64,000 bases of DNA, taken from the NCBI RefSeq assembly GCF_032062135.1, contig NC_092859.1, forward strand, positions 43,602,952-43,666,951, written 5' to 3'. The notes under the pieces are model-generated. The model searched no databases. It worked only from the letters and a program-made list of their open reading frames with translations, and was not told where the DNA came from. Position numbers and translations under genes: made by a program. This DNA is from Pyxicephalus adspersus (taxonomy: Eukaryota > Chordata > Amphibia > Anura > Pyxicephalidae). This document shows positions 36,029 through 47,850 of this stretch, in pieces (the stretch's first letter is position 1; each line of letters starts with the position of its first letter).

Positions 36029-37650
36029 TAGCTAGTGGAATTCATGTGATCAGAAAAATTAGATGCCACTAATATTTTGATGTCATTAAAAAGTCTGAAA
36101 ATAGAGGCAACCTCATCAGAGCGCTTCTTCTCTTTCCCTACCCAACCATATTTATTCCTGGACTGTTTTATTTTCTCCTGGTACTCCGATGTTGAATTTA
36201 GAGGAGTTTGCTGTATATTTCTCGTACCTTTCACAGTAGATCCTGCTTGAAACCCTATCCCCCCAGAATTTCAAATTTTCTTAGTTTGATCATCAACATT
36301 TACCAATAACAATGTAGTAGGAGGTTTACCGAAAGTTTGAACCAGTTTTTTGTTTAGGTAAATAGATATATTGTAGGACTTCTGTAGACACAGATCTGAC
36401 TTCTCTAGACACATTTGAGTAACAATTCTCTTTTATCAAATATAATTTTCTTCTTTTGACTAATATAGTAAAAACTATTAGATACCACTATCTGAGTCAT
36501 CACGTTGTCTTCATTATTAACAAAACTCAAACTTCAAGTGTATAGACCATCAAACAATCTATAAAGAGCCTTCTGACTTCTGCAATCATCCCCTTTATAC
36601 CTCCATCCCTTAGAGTTTTGATGCTGGATTAAATTAGAAATGTCTAGAGGTGAAGAGAAGAAAGAAAACAATTTTGATGTTTGATACTGCCCCGCTTACT
36701 GTACAACTGTAGGTGCAATTATGATCAATACGGGAGCTCTTCCTTGTTTTCAAATATGAATTGAATAGATAATGCATCTGTAAATGTCTATGAGCCCTTA
36801 CGGACCTACTATTTATTCCACCTTTGTCCAAGAGTTGTAGAGTGTCTGGCACAGCATCAGAGGTGGCACATTTCCACAAAAGACCCCGTAAAGTTCCCTG
36901 GAGAGCTTCCAAGCTTGGCTCAATAAGCAAAGCCTAAAATCAACGGGGGTCCCCTGCATCAACCCCAATGCAGTATGTTGTGTAGAGCCCTTCAGTGGGA
37001 ATTCTTTATAAAACCAGGATTGAATGTGCCTGACCCTGCTAATCTGTAGTTCTTGTTGATCCCTGGAGGGAGAAAAGAAAGGCTTTCTAGCACAAACCAT
37101 CATGTTCTCTTCTCTAAGAACAGATGCAATAAAAAACACAGCAAACATGCTATTCTAGTTTTTCAGCTGAATTGAATTAATATCCCATTCTCGTTCACTA
37201 TACTGTAACACCATTTCTACATTCATGCAGAATTGGAGAAGATTCTTAATGGCTGTGGGCTGTGTTTTCCTAATGGCTGTGTAGTAAGCAGATATTGTGC
37301 ATTACCCTTCCTCTGCCTGATGTGCGGTGTGGATGCAATTGAATTTGGTGCTGAGAGCGTTAATAGTCTCTTTGCTTTAGGAGGGTAGGAGGATCCAGGA
37401 ACTTGCCCATCCAATGAAGGGGAGAGATAGCCACTGAGGGGTTAAAATAACAGACAGCAGAGACTGGCCAAATGGATGCAAAAGGCTTAGCAGCAATAAA
37501 GTCCTCATGAAAAATTACCTTCTAATATAGCATCTAAAATAAATAAAACTCTGTGGTGGAGGGGTCTAGTAAAGCAACATTTTCTCTTTCACAAACTATA
37601 CATATATAATAAACATTTTCCGTTCTCATCATTTTTTTTAATCTTTGAAA
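36029..37650 (-). other. Region with several minus-strand open frames; possible retroelement or gene relic, unassigned
   Basis: Minus-strand frames at 37223-37414, 36813-37148, 36634-36930 and 36016-36234 follow one another in different frames over 1.4 kb, which could be a decayed coding element. The peptides include RDQQELQISRVRHIQSW, KRLLTLSAPNSIAS and KEKKRSDEVASIFRLFND. I do not recognise a transposase, reverse transcriptase or host gene signature. AT-rich chance openings remain possible. Confidence 0.2.
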
Positions 37651-37945
37651 TTAATATTACTATTATTACTACATAGTATTTATATAGCGTCAACATATTA
37701 CGCTGCACTGTACAAAATCCATGTCACTAGCTGTCCCTCAAAGGGGCTCACAATCTAATGTCCCTACCATAGAAATTAGTCTTTAATACAGTCTAAGGTC
37801 AATTTTTTGGGGAAGCCAATTAACCTAACCGCATGTATTTTGAATGTGGGAGTAAACCCACGCAGACACAAGGATAACCTGCAAACTCCATGCAGATAGT
37901 GTCCTGGGGGAGATTCAAACCTGGGACCCAGCACTGCAAAGGCGG
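37651..37945 (-). mobile_element. tRNA-derived SINE with L2-like tail, 5'-truncated
   Basis: This is the reverse-strand copy of the element at 2151-2481. The tail tttatatagcgtcaacat..acgctgcactgtaca lies on the left, the body words catgcagatagtgtcctgg and tcacaatctaatgtccc lie in the middle, and the B box (gattcaaacctggg) is near 37912-37925. It stops at ggcgg (37945), so the A box is lost. Confidence 0.85.
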
Positions 37946-38768
37946 TATACAAAGGAATTTTACTTTTGTGTTATGTGTTTAAAGATGAAATATTTACCAA
38001 TAAAATTCACACTATTGGTTTCGAAGCATTAGGAAGTCCATACATGGAGAGATGTCTTATTCTGAATGATGGACAGTGATACATCTCCCAGATAATTCAG
38101 TCTTTGTTATTCTTACAATTTTGGTTGACAAAGAGATGTAGAGTAAGTAAGAACCCTTGTTTTCCCACAAGAAAGGTTTTAATTACTCCCCCAGGGTAAC
38201 CTTTAACAGGCTGAGCCCTGTGCACGCCTCACAGTGGGCTGTTGGATCACAGGAGGGATTAAAAGTTTGTGAACAGTTTACAGTATTCACAGACACAAGA
38301 TAGTGTTCATCAAAACTGCTGTCTATTTTTATTGAAAACTATTTGTTACATGCATACACAGTACCATGCACATGAAAAATAGAGAATTGTCACATAATAT
38401 ACAAATAAGTGCAAACAAAGCCTCCCTGCTTTCCTCTATTGCTCTGTCAGAGTTCTGGGAGAGAAGACAGGAAGCCCTGTATAAGCCTTAAAATGCTCTA
38501 GGGGCACAGGGCTGAGAACCTCCCCCCCCCCCCTTCCCCTATGTATCAGCATTTGGCAACTTTTAGTCTCAGACCCAGAAAATGCAATGTTATAAAAGTG
38601 AATTCCTTCTCTTGTTACATGTTCTTCAGTCAGCAAAGTCTTCTAGGACTCTACTGATCTCCTTTTTAATTGCTAAAGAATGTCCTCTATAGGATTTTTA
38701 CATCAACATTTGGTTTAAAATGTGTTAAGTACCTTGCAAGTTGATTAGAACTTTGGCATGGACTTTTG
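37946..38768. other. No gene seen
   Basis: Unique DNA with a short C run at 38522-38532. Open frames are short and unremarkable. Confidence 0.4.
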
Positions 38769-39108
38769 GGCTGCATACACACATGCAATAATTGTCGTTG
38801 GAAATGATCTTTCATGATCCTTTCCAACGACTAACGACTGCTCTATGCATTAACGACTGTTGTACACACAGCACCGTTCTGCTCTATGGAGAGGGGAGGC
38901 AGGAGAACGACGTAGCAGCACCCCGCTGCGCTCTCTCCCCTTTACTTTTATTACAATCGTTCGTCGTCCATTGTCCGTGCATCCGGCAGGATGATCGTTC
39001 GGACGATGGACGACGGTCGCTGTACACATGCCAGATTCTCGGCCCTGAGCCAATTATCAGCCCTGAGCCAATTATCGGATGACAAACATTACAAGTGTGT
39101 ACTTAGCC
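38769..39108 (+). mobile_element. MITE, GGCT..AGCC family, TTA-type target
   Basis: The left end ggctgcatacacacatgcaat pairs with the right end attacaagtgtgtacttagcc. It is flanked by TTG on the left and TTA on the right, an eroded 3-bp duplication. The interior matches 5879-6177 and 58658-58989 (gttctgctctatggagaggg, tcgttcggacgatggacga). An 18-bp unit (gccctgagccaattatc) is duplicated at 39041-39076. It has no coding capacity. Confidence 0.8.
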
Positions 39109-39832
39109 TTATTGTGCAATGTTTTCCTAACAATTAGTTTATAGGCTTTAAAACAACTCCAACCTCTGTAGCTGCAGACACTTTGGAGCAATTCATGCAA
39201 GATTAAAAAAAGATTAAAAACAGGCATTCTTTTGTTTCTTTATCTCACTCTTTTCTCTTGCCAAGCTTTGGTGACTTTGAGCTTTGCAGAACAGAATCAT
39301 CATGTTTAACTCCATTCATTCCTGAGAGATGAAAGTATGGAGGCTCATGTTAAACACTGTCAAAGCTCTCATATCAAAAATATTTTTTGCTCATCTTTTG
39401 ACAGTCACGTAAATCAAGGGCCAGGGAAAATTGTTAGATTTTGACCAAGAAAGTCAAAATTTCTGTATCAGCACTGTATAGTCTGCACAGGAATATGATT
39501 AGTGTGTTTGAGGGATAAAATTATAAGGGTCTCACTATGGTTTCCATACCTAATAATTGAAATAATTGACTTTAAAAGATAGTGAGAAAAACCTCTTAGT
39601 AATATATATTTTAGAAGAGACAGATACATGAATACATAGAAAGAGGGAAAAACAGATGGCCAAACAGACGAGAGAGAGGGAAAAGCAAAAGAGAGAGAGA
39701 AAGACAGTAAAATAAAGGAATATTAGGAAGACAGACAGTGCAAACATATGAATGCACTTACAACTTTTAATAATGCTAACAATTAGTGAATGCTTTTCAG
39801 ATCTACATTAGTAGACACACAATAACATCATT

Positions 39833-39952
39833 GGGCCTGATTTAATAAAGCTCTCCAAGGCTCCACTAATGAACAATACTATTGTTTCTTTGAATGTATG
39901 TCACAATGTGTGAACTGGTGTATTCAAAGAAAGGATAGTATTGTTCATTAGT
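39833..39952. mobile_element. Foldback fragment: MITE terminus joined to a 31-bp-arm hairpin
   Basis: The left end gggcctgatttaataaagct matches the terminus of the foldback element at 46880. It is followed by arm 39865-39895 (actaatgaacaatactat..), which pairs with 39922-39952 at 29 of 31 positions around a 26-nt loop. It is probably a chimera of two elements. Confidence 0.7.
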
Positions 39953-40090
39953 AGTGGTGGTGGAATAGGACACCCCTGACATCAAGGGACAGCCTCTAAT
40001 GACTACCAGAACACCAAATGTCTTAATGATGGTAGCCTGTTACAAGTGGTTGTAAGCTTTTTCATGGCCATCAGGTGACAGGTCCACTTT
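39945..40090 (+). repeat. Dispersed repeat, inverted relative of 43600-43760
   Basis: The words agtggtggtggaata, gactaccag, aacaccaaatgtcttaat and tagcctgtt, and an acaagtgg stretch followed by catggcc, occur in the same order in the reverse complement of 43600-43760. Family unknown. Confidence 0.65.
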
Positions 40091-43000
40091 CTAAGATGTT
40101 AAAACGGAAGTGCTTAATGCATACAAACTATGGTTCATAAGACATAAGACATTGTTCTATTTTCAAACATGGTCTTCAGCTTTTTTTTTTTATAGGTTTT
40201 TTAAAATATTACCTGGTCAAGCCACAAACATTCTTGTTCTGACTCTTGTATTATTGGGTATCAAGTGTATACCAGCTGATCTCCAGCACCCTTTTCATAT
40301 GGGTCCTGAAAAGCAGCAAGGTGTTTAACAATAAGTGCTCATTGAGAATATAAAATAAGGAGATTAAAAATTAACATTGAAGGCAAGCCCAGTAACATCA
40401 TCTGTAAAAGTCAAATGACCGTCTCTCCTCTAATCGCTCTCTTGAGCACAAAGAGCTTTTTAAGATATGCAGAATGGAGCACATGGCCTGTTCTCCTCAA
40501 GTCACAAAACTCTCTCCTCCATTAAGCAAAGAGAACTCTGTGGGACTTTGTTGCCCAACACTGTAATTTTATGAATTTGATGGACCACAGTGTATGTGGT
40601 GCAGTGTATCGGAGTAAGTGATATCTGCTCACTGTTATAAATAAAGTCCCTAAGGGTTCCTTTCTCAGTTTTAATCTTTTTCAGGATTATCGATTGCAGC
40701 TTTCCTACACCACACTATATACACAATATATATAACAGTGACCAGACTTTCCCAGTGTTGGATGCTTATAAAAAATGCATGTCACAGAACTATATTGATG
40801 CCAGCTCAGACCTACAGAATAAAACTTTCATGACTGCCCTGCTTAAAAATTAGGTCTGTTCACTTTATACCGCATATATAATGGCACGGGTGCTAATGAC
40901 CTCTTGTCCACAAAAGACGTTCCTCTAAACCTACTGTCACACGTCCGCTGCTAGGACATGATCAGCTATCACACACGTTCCCAGTATACATAGAGGAACT
41001 GAAAACTTCCGTACACTCACAGACGCCCAACTGTCTATTCCTGTTTTAGGACCAACATTATTCTAGATTACCTAGAATGTATGCAGTAGGCTTGGATAGG
41101 ATAATGCCAAATTGCAGAACAGATATGGAGACAGTAGCAAGGACTTTATGTTCCCTGCTGAAATCATTTAGCCTTGAAATCATGAATACTTGTTTGTAGA
41201 AAAATAGGATTTTTTATGTTTCTGATATTGTTATTTCATAAAAAAATTTCTAGAAAACATTTCTTTCCTCAAATTTTTTAAAAGCTTCATCCTAAAAAAC
41301 TGTGTGTATGTGAGGTCGCTTGTTTAGTCATTGGGGAAGCTATTGTAAAAGTAAGTGTGTTTTATTGTGAATAAACATACGTGTTAGCTATAAAGAACAG
41401 GCCTCACACTGCTTCGGTTTGGGGGTATACTATGTGATAGTCTACACTGAGGAGGCGATATCAGTATGGGTAATCAATCAATGTGTGTAAAGACTCAGTG
41501 CCTTAAATATTTATCTCCTGTGATTGATATGATCAATGTTAGTATTAGGCCATGTGATACACCAAGGTGCCAAATGCTTAACCCTTTAGCTTTTGGAAAC
41601 AACTTAGTTCATTTTGTACATGAAAGCACTTAAAACCCCAAAAGATTTTATATTTTTTGAAAGCAGACAAACCATAGAATTTATCAAACCTCACATAACA
41701 AAAATATACCAGCACCAATTCTTCCAAAATGCATACACTTTATATATTTATCTACCAACATAAAGTCATCAATCATAAAAAAATAATCCCAAATGTTGTG
41801 CACAAACTGAAATGATTATCTTGCACCACCTATTATAATACGTTCATATAAATCACCACTTATAACATACTTACTATTAAAAACATGTCCATCTTTTGGC
41901 TGATCTTTATATCAAACACTTCAATACAATGATGTGCCATGGGGCTTTCCTGCGCTATCCTCTCCCCAGTCCAAAGACAAACAGACAGATAGACCTTACA
42001 TAAGGAGGACAAAGGGCACTTTTAAATAAAATATCCTTCATAAAATAAATAAAGGATGCCGGTATTTTCTCGTACTGGGTGAAAACAGGCATAGAGACAG
42101 TGCCACCATAGTGTAAAACCATTTATGTAATAAAAAAATATGAAACAATATTTCACACACATAATGTTAGAGCACTAAGCATATATTTTCAATAAAAAAA
42201 ATACATGCAAATTAATTAAAAATGCAAAAGGACTGTAAAGCTGCAAGATACATTTGTTCTTCTATTACAGCCTTAAGTGAGAAGTGATCTGAGGGATGGT
42301 TTGAGGTTAAGAACTAAGTAGATATGGTGTTCTATTACATATACAGTCCACAAATCTACAAAAAGTAGGATTAAATACATATGAAAAGTTTGCACATGAG
42401 TTTAGATACATTCAGTAGAAACCACAGGGATGAAGAGTTTGGTACGCATTAGATCTGGCCACTTAGGTTGGGTGCTGCAGCCTGGATTCTTGATTAACAA
42501 CTAATTGGTGGCAAGTGGAAGTAGAAAATGTATCAAGTTCAAGAGTGATCTCCAGCAACAAATAATGTATAGTTCTACCACTGAAAAGTGAAACCACTGA
42601 TGGCGCTGATGGTAATACTGATCATGGCATTGACTGGAAATGCAGTTGACCCTGACTTTGTACTTGTTGGTGACCTGGTACATGCTGGTGACCTTGTTCA
42701 TGCTGGTGACCTCTATGACATTCACTGAACATTCATATTCATGTACTTCCTGGTGCATGCATTTTATATTAGAAGGGTTGATTAAACTACAGTGAATATT
42801 TGGTAAATATTCCCCAATTTTTAAAAATGACCCATCGTTCTCTGTAAATCCCAAAGAGGATCTTGCTGTAGAAGAGCAAAGGTTTACTGTATAGCTGTTT
42901 TACTCTAGTCTACATATATTAGGAGATGAATGGGAAAAAGCTTTCTGATAAGGATCCTTCATTAAGGAAGCTGATATCATGCAGTATTATATCAGGTACA

Positions 43001-43534
43001 TCAGAAAAGCTGATAGTAAGGAATATTTCATAATATAAAGATTATTTTGAGCTCAATGGTGAGATTAAAGGAAATTATGTATGTCAGTATTTCTGGAAAG
43101 TATTTATGTCAGTATGTATGTTTGTATATATTTCAGTGCTTTATGTTTATTAAAAATACTACAATGTACAAAAAATGTCATAGACAGCTGCAAACACTTT
43201 GCAAGTACTATATATTTCTTGTTGTGTACCTTTAATAATTTTGCACATCTGGGTTTAAAAAGCATGAATATAATAATCATAGTTTAATGCATTTTCCATG
43301 CCTAAATGCTATGCATTAGATACATTTGCCAGAAATGCATATTACTAATAAATGGTGTAGCTTAAAAAGGAATCAGTTTGGTTCAAAGAACAATTGGGTG
43401 AACAGTGGCACATGTTTGGCTTCAAGCTTAGTTGAATTGTAAATTAAAAAACCTGCTTGGCAAGGTAAACAATATTTGTGACCCCGGAAAATGTACACAG
43501 CCTCATTCTTAACTTGCTAACCTCCACCCCTAAA
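40091..43534. other. No gene seen
   Basis: AT-rich unique DNA. The only notable item is a short tandem repeat of an 18-bp unit at 42657-42711. The minus-strand 117-codon frame at 42501-42854 runs through that repeat and looks non-coding. Confidence 0.4.
42657..42711 (+). repeat. 18-bp tandem repeat, three units
   Basis: The units tttgtacttgttggtgacc, tggtacatgctggtgacc and ttgttcatgctggtgacc follow each other directly. The first is one base longer. Confidence 0.8.
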
Positions 43535-43840
43535 ACTTTAAACAACAGTCTGGAAGTCCCTTGTCAAGGAGTACTGTGGGGACCATTCTTGGTGGACCAT
43601 CTTTGATGGCCACCAGCCCATGAAAACATTCACCACCACTTGTAACCACTGTACACAACAGGCTACAAGACCAATATTAAGACATATGGTGTTCCTATTA
43701 GCTGGTAGTCACCAGCAGCTGCCGTATTCTACCAACACTACCAATGTACCATACTATTGTAAGATTTTTTTATAGCCTCTTAAAGACTTTAAACAGCGGT
43801 CTGGAAGCCCCTTGTCAAGGTGAGCATTCTTGAAGCTTTT
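43535..43840 (-). repeat. Dispersed repeat with direct-repeat borders
   Basis: Both ends carry ctttaaac(a)gNggtctggaag followed by cccttgtcaaggNg (43535-43570 and 43788-43820). The centre (43600-43760) is the reverse complement of the repeat at 39945-40090. The long direct repeats could reflect a tandem duplication of one border. Family unknown. Confidence 0.6.
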
Positions 43841-44008
43841 CTTCCCAGTTGACTTTATAGCACTGGATATGTCCCAGGCCCTCTGTAACCCTCTAGTCCT
43901 TCAGTTCTCACCTATGAATGAATAACTTTGTCTTCGTAATCTATTTGGCTGCACTTAAGATAGTTCTTAAGCTTTGCTTCATGATTGTCCTGGTGATGGC
44001 CAACCTAA

Positions 44009-44432
44009 AGCTACGTACACACTTCCAATTATTATCGTTGGAAAACGAACGACGAACGTTCATGCACGATATATACGACCGATCGTATAGCACCGATCCT
44101 GCACATAGAGTTAACGACACGATCGTTCGTAGATATTGTACACACAATAGATACGATCGTTTGAGCGATAGAGGAACTATGTGCACAACAGGAAAGTGAA
44201 CGGACGTTCGTTCATCACGCATGCTCTGAACATGGACGATCAACGAACGACCGTACACACGAACGATGTTCAACGATCGTCGTCCAATCCGATCCGTCGG
44301 TCTGGTCGTTCGTTTCCAGCGACTTTCCTCGTTCGTCGGCGTCGTTGGTTACTTTTTTACAAACGATTTTTTGCCCAATCGATCGTTCGTCGTTCGATTG
44401 GAACGATAAAAATTGGAAGTGTGTACGCACCT
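44009..44432. mobile_element. Full-length CpG-dense MITE with perfect TAA target duplication
   Basis: The termini agctacgtacacacttccaa and ttggaagtgtgtacgcacct are inverted repeats that extend about 50 bp, with further palindromic CGAACGA/TCGTTCG words throughout. TAA flanks both sides exactly (44006-44008 and 44433-44435). The high CpG content and intact ends suggest a younger copy than its neighbours. Overlapping open frames on both strands (84-110 codons) are a by-product of stop-poor ACGA/TCGT sequence, not genes. Confidence 0.9.
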
Positions 44433-44582
44433 TAACCTACAGAATCTTTTTAGGTTGAAGACGCATAGATTAATGGAAAATAGGTTCAGAAAAATCTCAA
44501 CTTTAGCTACTATTGAAAATATATTAATTCATTTCATTTAATATTGAGTATATTCTGTTATTGCTGCTTTATGTCAACCAGA

Positions 44583-44762
44583 TGTATTATTAATATTATT
44601 AATATTAATAACAATAAACAGAATTTTTAGGGTGCCAACAATCACGCAGCGCTGTACATTAAATAGGAGTGACAGATGACAGACAGATGACAAACAGATA
44701 CAACCAATGACACAGGAGGAGGAGAGGACCCTGCCCAAAAGAGCTTACAATCTAAGTGACTT
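44583..44762 (-). mobile_element. L2-like tail fragment
   Basis: It begins in TTAATA-rich sequence, then cgcagcgctgtacattaaat, acacaggaggaggagag, gaccctgccc and agcttacaatcta. The same fragment occurs at 53333 and 56885. On the minus strand it reads as the 3' part of an L2-type element. Confidence 0.8.
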
Positions 44763-45927
44763 TATTCCCTCTCTTCTCTATTAGTATTATTGTTTTTAAG
44801 TCCAATATCCTGTTGAACGTATTACTTAACATTAACATAATCAACAGAGTTGAGCATTAAATGTAAACTATTTAAACAGATACTGCTCTTAGTATCCCCC
44901 ATATAAGATGAAACTATTACCTCTTTTCCATTCATATAATAACTATGTAAATTCCACTCCCCTACTACCTTAAATACCTTAGATCTTTACTATCTCATTG
45001 CCATTTATTCCTTTATTACAGCAGCAACCAAATGTTAATTGTGACATTGCCCCCTCCTTTATGTAAAATATTTGGAGTCTAGCAAATAAAGTCAAGACAA
45101 ATTCAGGTACTTACATTAGTACTTAAAGATACATTATTGATATTTCATTGAATACACAACCACTTTTTTATATCATTCTGGAGTTCAGCTTTAAGTGGCT
45201 TATTGCTCATGGATGAACTTTGGCGGCCTTTGTATACATAAATAATCTACCTTTGTGACCTAGAACAGTACAGAAGAAGGGGGGTTATCACAGGAGAGGA
45301 GACTAATTGAGCTCCCATTAGTGTATAAGACATCAGTTGCCAAGACATTTAACTGAAGGCATCTGAACGCATAATGAGGGTTATTTTACACAAGGGTGTT
45401 TGTTGCTTGTGTATGTTGTAACCCTAAATAGGGGTCAGCAAAAAACTGAAGTATCTGAAAAAAAAATATGTTTGAACAGACATTACATGTGAACAGAAGC
45501 ATGCAGCTTATATGTAAAGAATGCGGGGAAGTATGCCAAACAATGTGAGCACAATGGATTAATATGGGATATGGGTTTTTCAAAAGCTATCCCATGCCAT
45601 AATACATACATCAGACGCTTCCAGGTTGTGCAGCAATTTAGCTCTCTTTCCTTTTCTTAGGAGCAATCTCACATCTTTGTGCATCTCTACTTTTTTTAAT
45701 AAAAAATAGTTTATCAGTACTTTAAAGGCCTTTATACATACCATATTTGCACTGTGGTAATGTGCAGTAAAATGTGTGTTGCACTGTATGTTTCAATGCA
45801 AAACAATGAATGGAAATCTACATAATATTGAAGTAGCAGGCAATGTACTGTGGCGTGTTGCAGTAAAAAACGATCATGTCCATTAGTTGTTTGTAAAGAT
45901 GTTCTGCCAGCCCATTTGAAATTAATG
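44763..45927. other. No gene seen
   Basis: AT-rich unique DNA with short open frames only. Confidence 0.4.
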
Positions 45928-45935
45928 CTTTAGAT

Positions 45936-46210
45936 ATGCCTTTATCAGCTTTTTTTTAACCCTTGGGGGACCCTAGAAATAACCTACTGTCTTAGGGAAA
46001 ACCTACTATTATTACTATTTCCACAGTACATTAGCTTGGTGGTCAGTGGGAACAATTCTTTTTATATTGCTGGCCAGAGGAAAGATTAACACCTTTACAA
46101 ACAGAAAATAAGATCATTATTGTCAATTAAACTGACCTGAGAGGTCCAAATTGCTTGTTGCTTGAAGGTACCCTAACCACCTCTGGAGAAACCCTAGCTG
46201 AGAAACACTG
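45936..46210 (-). mobile_element. hAT-type non-autonomous element with exact 8-bp target duplication
   Basis: The right end gctgagaaacactg is followed by ctttagat (46211-46218). The identical ctttagat precedes the element at 45928-45935. The left terminus is eroded (atgccttt..ttaacccttggggga). The interior ggtggtcagtggga and ccctagctgag match, in reverse, the element at 56098. The 8-bp duplication is diagnostic for hAT transposition. Confidence 0.85.
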
Positions 46211-46218
46211 CTTTAGAT

Positions 46219-46873
46219 AGATCAACTTTTCTCCCAATTAAAGAGTGGCAGGGAAATTCTTGTAGTATTTATAGGGCATTTTTGCTAATATAGGATTGTA
46301 ACACAGAAGGCTATGAGTTTCACACATGCTGGAATAGTGAAGTCTGGTATTTGTTTCAATGTTGAGTAATTAATCAGATTCATATCCTAACTGGCATTTA
46401 GTTTGTGAATGTAATCTGTATCACAATATTGCAATCCTAAAATTCCATTATCCTAAAATTTTAATTCTTGGCATGTCCCTGTTGCTAATGATCTAAAGCA
46501 TTTTTTATCAATGTATGTTTACTTATACTTGCTCAGCCTGATGTGTGGTGGACCATGGTTGCACAATGTATGTTGGCATAGAGGTTTGTAACCACCATCA
46601 GCGGCACATGTGATGGAGTGACAATACAGGACCACAACTGGAAGACCATCATTTATACTAGCCTGAATAGGACCTTCATGGAAACTTCATTCCTCGCATT
46701 GTCCATCCACTACTCAATAGCATCTGCTGTAAAGCTTACACAGGGTCTCCTAAATCCAATGGGCACATGGAAGGTGGGTGTTAGTGGACTAAAACCATAT
46801 ATTTTTTCCTGAATAAGTCTTTTTAAAATAGGTGGAGAAAACAAAGTCTACTTTACCTAAAAATGGTGCCAAC
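46219..46873. other. No gene seen
   Basis: Unique DNA. A 64-codon frame at 46618-46812 has no recognisable feature. Confidence 0.35.
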
Positions 46874-46879
46874 TCAGTA

Positions 46880-47102
46880 TGCCTGATTTATTAAAGCTCT
46901 CCAAGGCTGGAGAGGATATACTTTCATCAGTGAATCTAGGTGATCCAACAAACTTGGAATGGATTTATCTAAAATAATTTGATATTTGCTAGCAAATGTT
47001 TTGAATCCTGGACCAGATCTATTCAAGATTTGCTGGATCACCCAGTTTTTCTGTTGAAAGTGTATCATCTCCAGCTTTAGAGAGCTTTAATAAAATATGC
47101 CC
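46880..47102. mobile_element. Full foldback MITE (CCTGATTTATTAAAGC family)
   Basis: The left arm gcctgatttattaaagctct, then caaggctggaga and ggtgatccaacaaac, pairs along its whole length with the right arm: tttgctggatcaccca, then ctccagctttagagagct, then taataaaatatgcc. The two halves meet near agcaaatgtt (46990). CAGT occurs beside each end and may be part of the target duplication. The terminus recurs at 39833. Confidence 0.85.
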
Positions 47103-47762
47103 AGTGTGGGAGCACCTTTAAGAAGTCACCTTGAAGGCAAAGATTTTACACCCACAAATGTTATACACATTTTCCTTTTTCCAATAAGTATGGTTTTTTT
47201 GCAGATCACACATACCAAAGAAAAAAAAAATAACACAAAAAAGAAGTTGTAATTTCTTTAGATGTGCTGATTATCAGGTTTCTGGTATTTATCTAGAGCT
47301 GATGAGAAGTATTCAAGAGTCTCTTACAATAAACTTTATGTGCTGAGAAAGTGAATAGTGCTAGTCCACAAGGACAATACTCTAACCCGAGCTGACCCAT
47401 TTCATGTGATGGTGAACTAAAGCTGGGAAATATGTTTAAAGGCTCATGCTATATGTTGGTACAATTGCTGTGCATTATGGCATGCTAAAATAAGGCAAAC
47501 TATAATCTATTAATTTTCAATGTGTGGCAGTGTACCTTAACGCCTTAAAAATAGCAAATGCAGCATTTCTGTAAGGCATGGCAGCTGCTGCACATGTACA
47601 AATTGCACACGTATAGGAAATGAAATGAAAATGAGCTCTCTCATATTTACATCATAAATATAGTGTACAAAGGTGAGCTAAAAAAAAAAGCTGGACGATC
47701 ATTATTCTGCACAGGACAATAAAGCCTGCAAATAAAATCATTGGAAGTGGTGGAAATTATAT

Positions 47763-47850
47763 CCGGTTTATAGACCAAATGTGCTTGAACACTGCACTCA
47801 AACTCCTTTCCTAGCATTCAGTTGGTGGGAGAGTCAATCAAGTGTGAACA
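47763..47850 (+). repeat. Dispersed repeat pair member 1
   Basis: It shares accaaatgtgcttg, then cagtt/ctggtgggag.gtcaat and caNgtgtga with 58452-58540, same orientation. Family unknown. Confidence 0.6.

Noticed and set aside
36813..37148. Tc1-type transposase fragment (KPFFSPSRDQQ..)
   Set aside because: Only a faint resemblance to a KPxxS motif; no helix-turn-helix, DDE context or Tc1-type inverted ends nearby.
43918..44435. Four overlapping frames of 71-110 codons as genes
   Set aside because: They lie in a palindromic, stop-poor MITE and are mirrored on the opposite strand.
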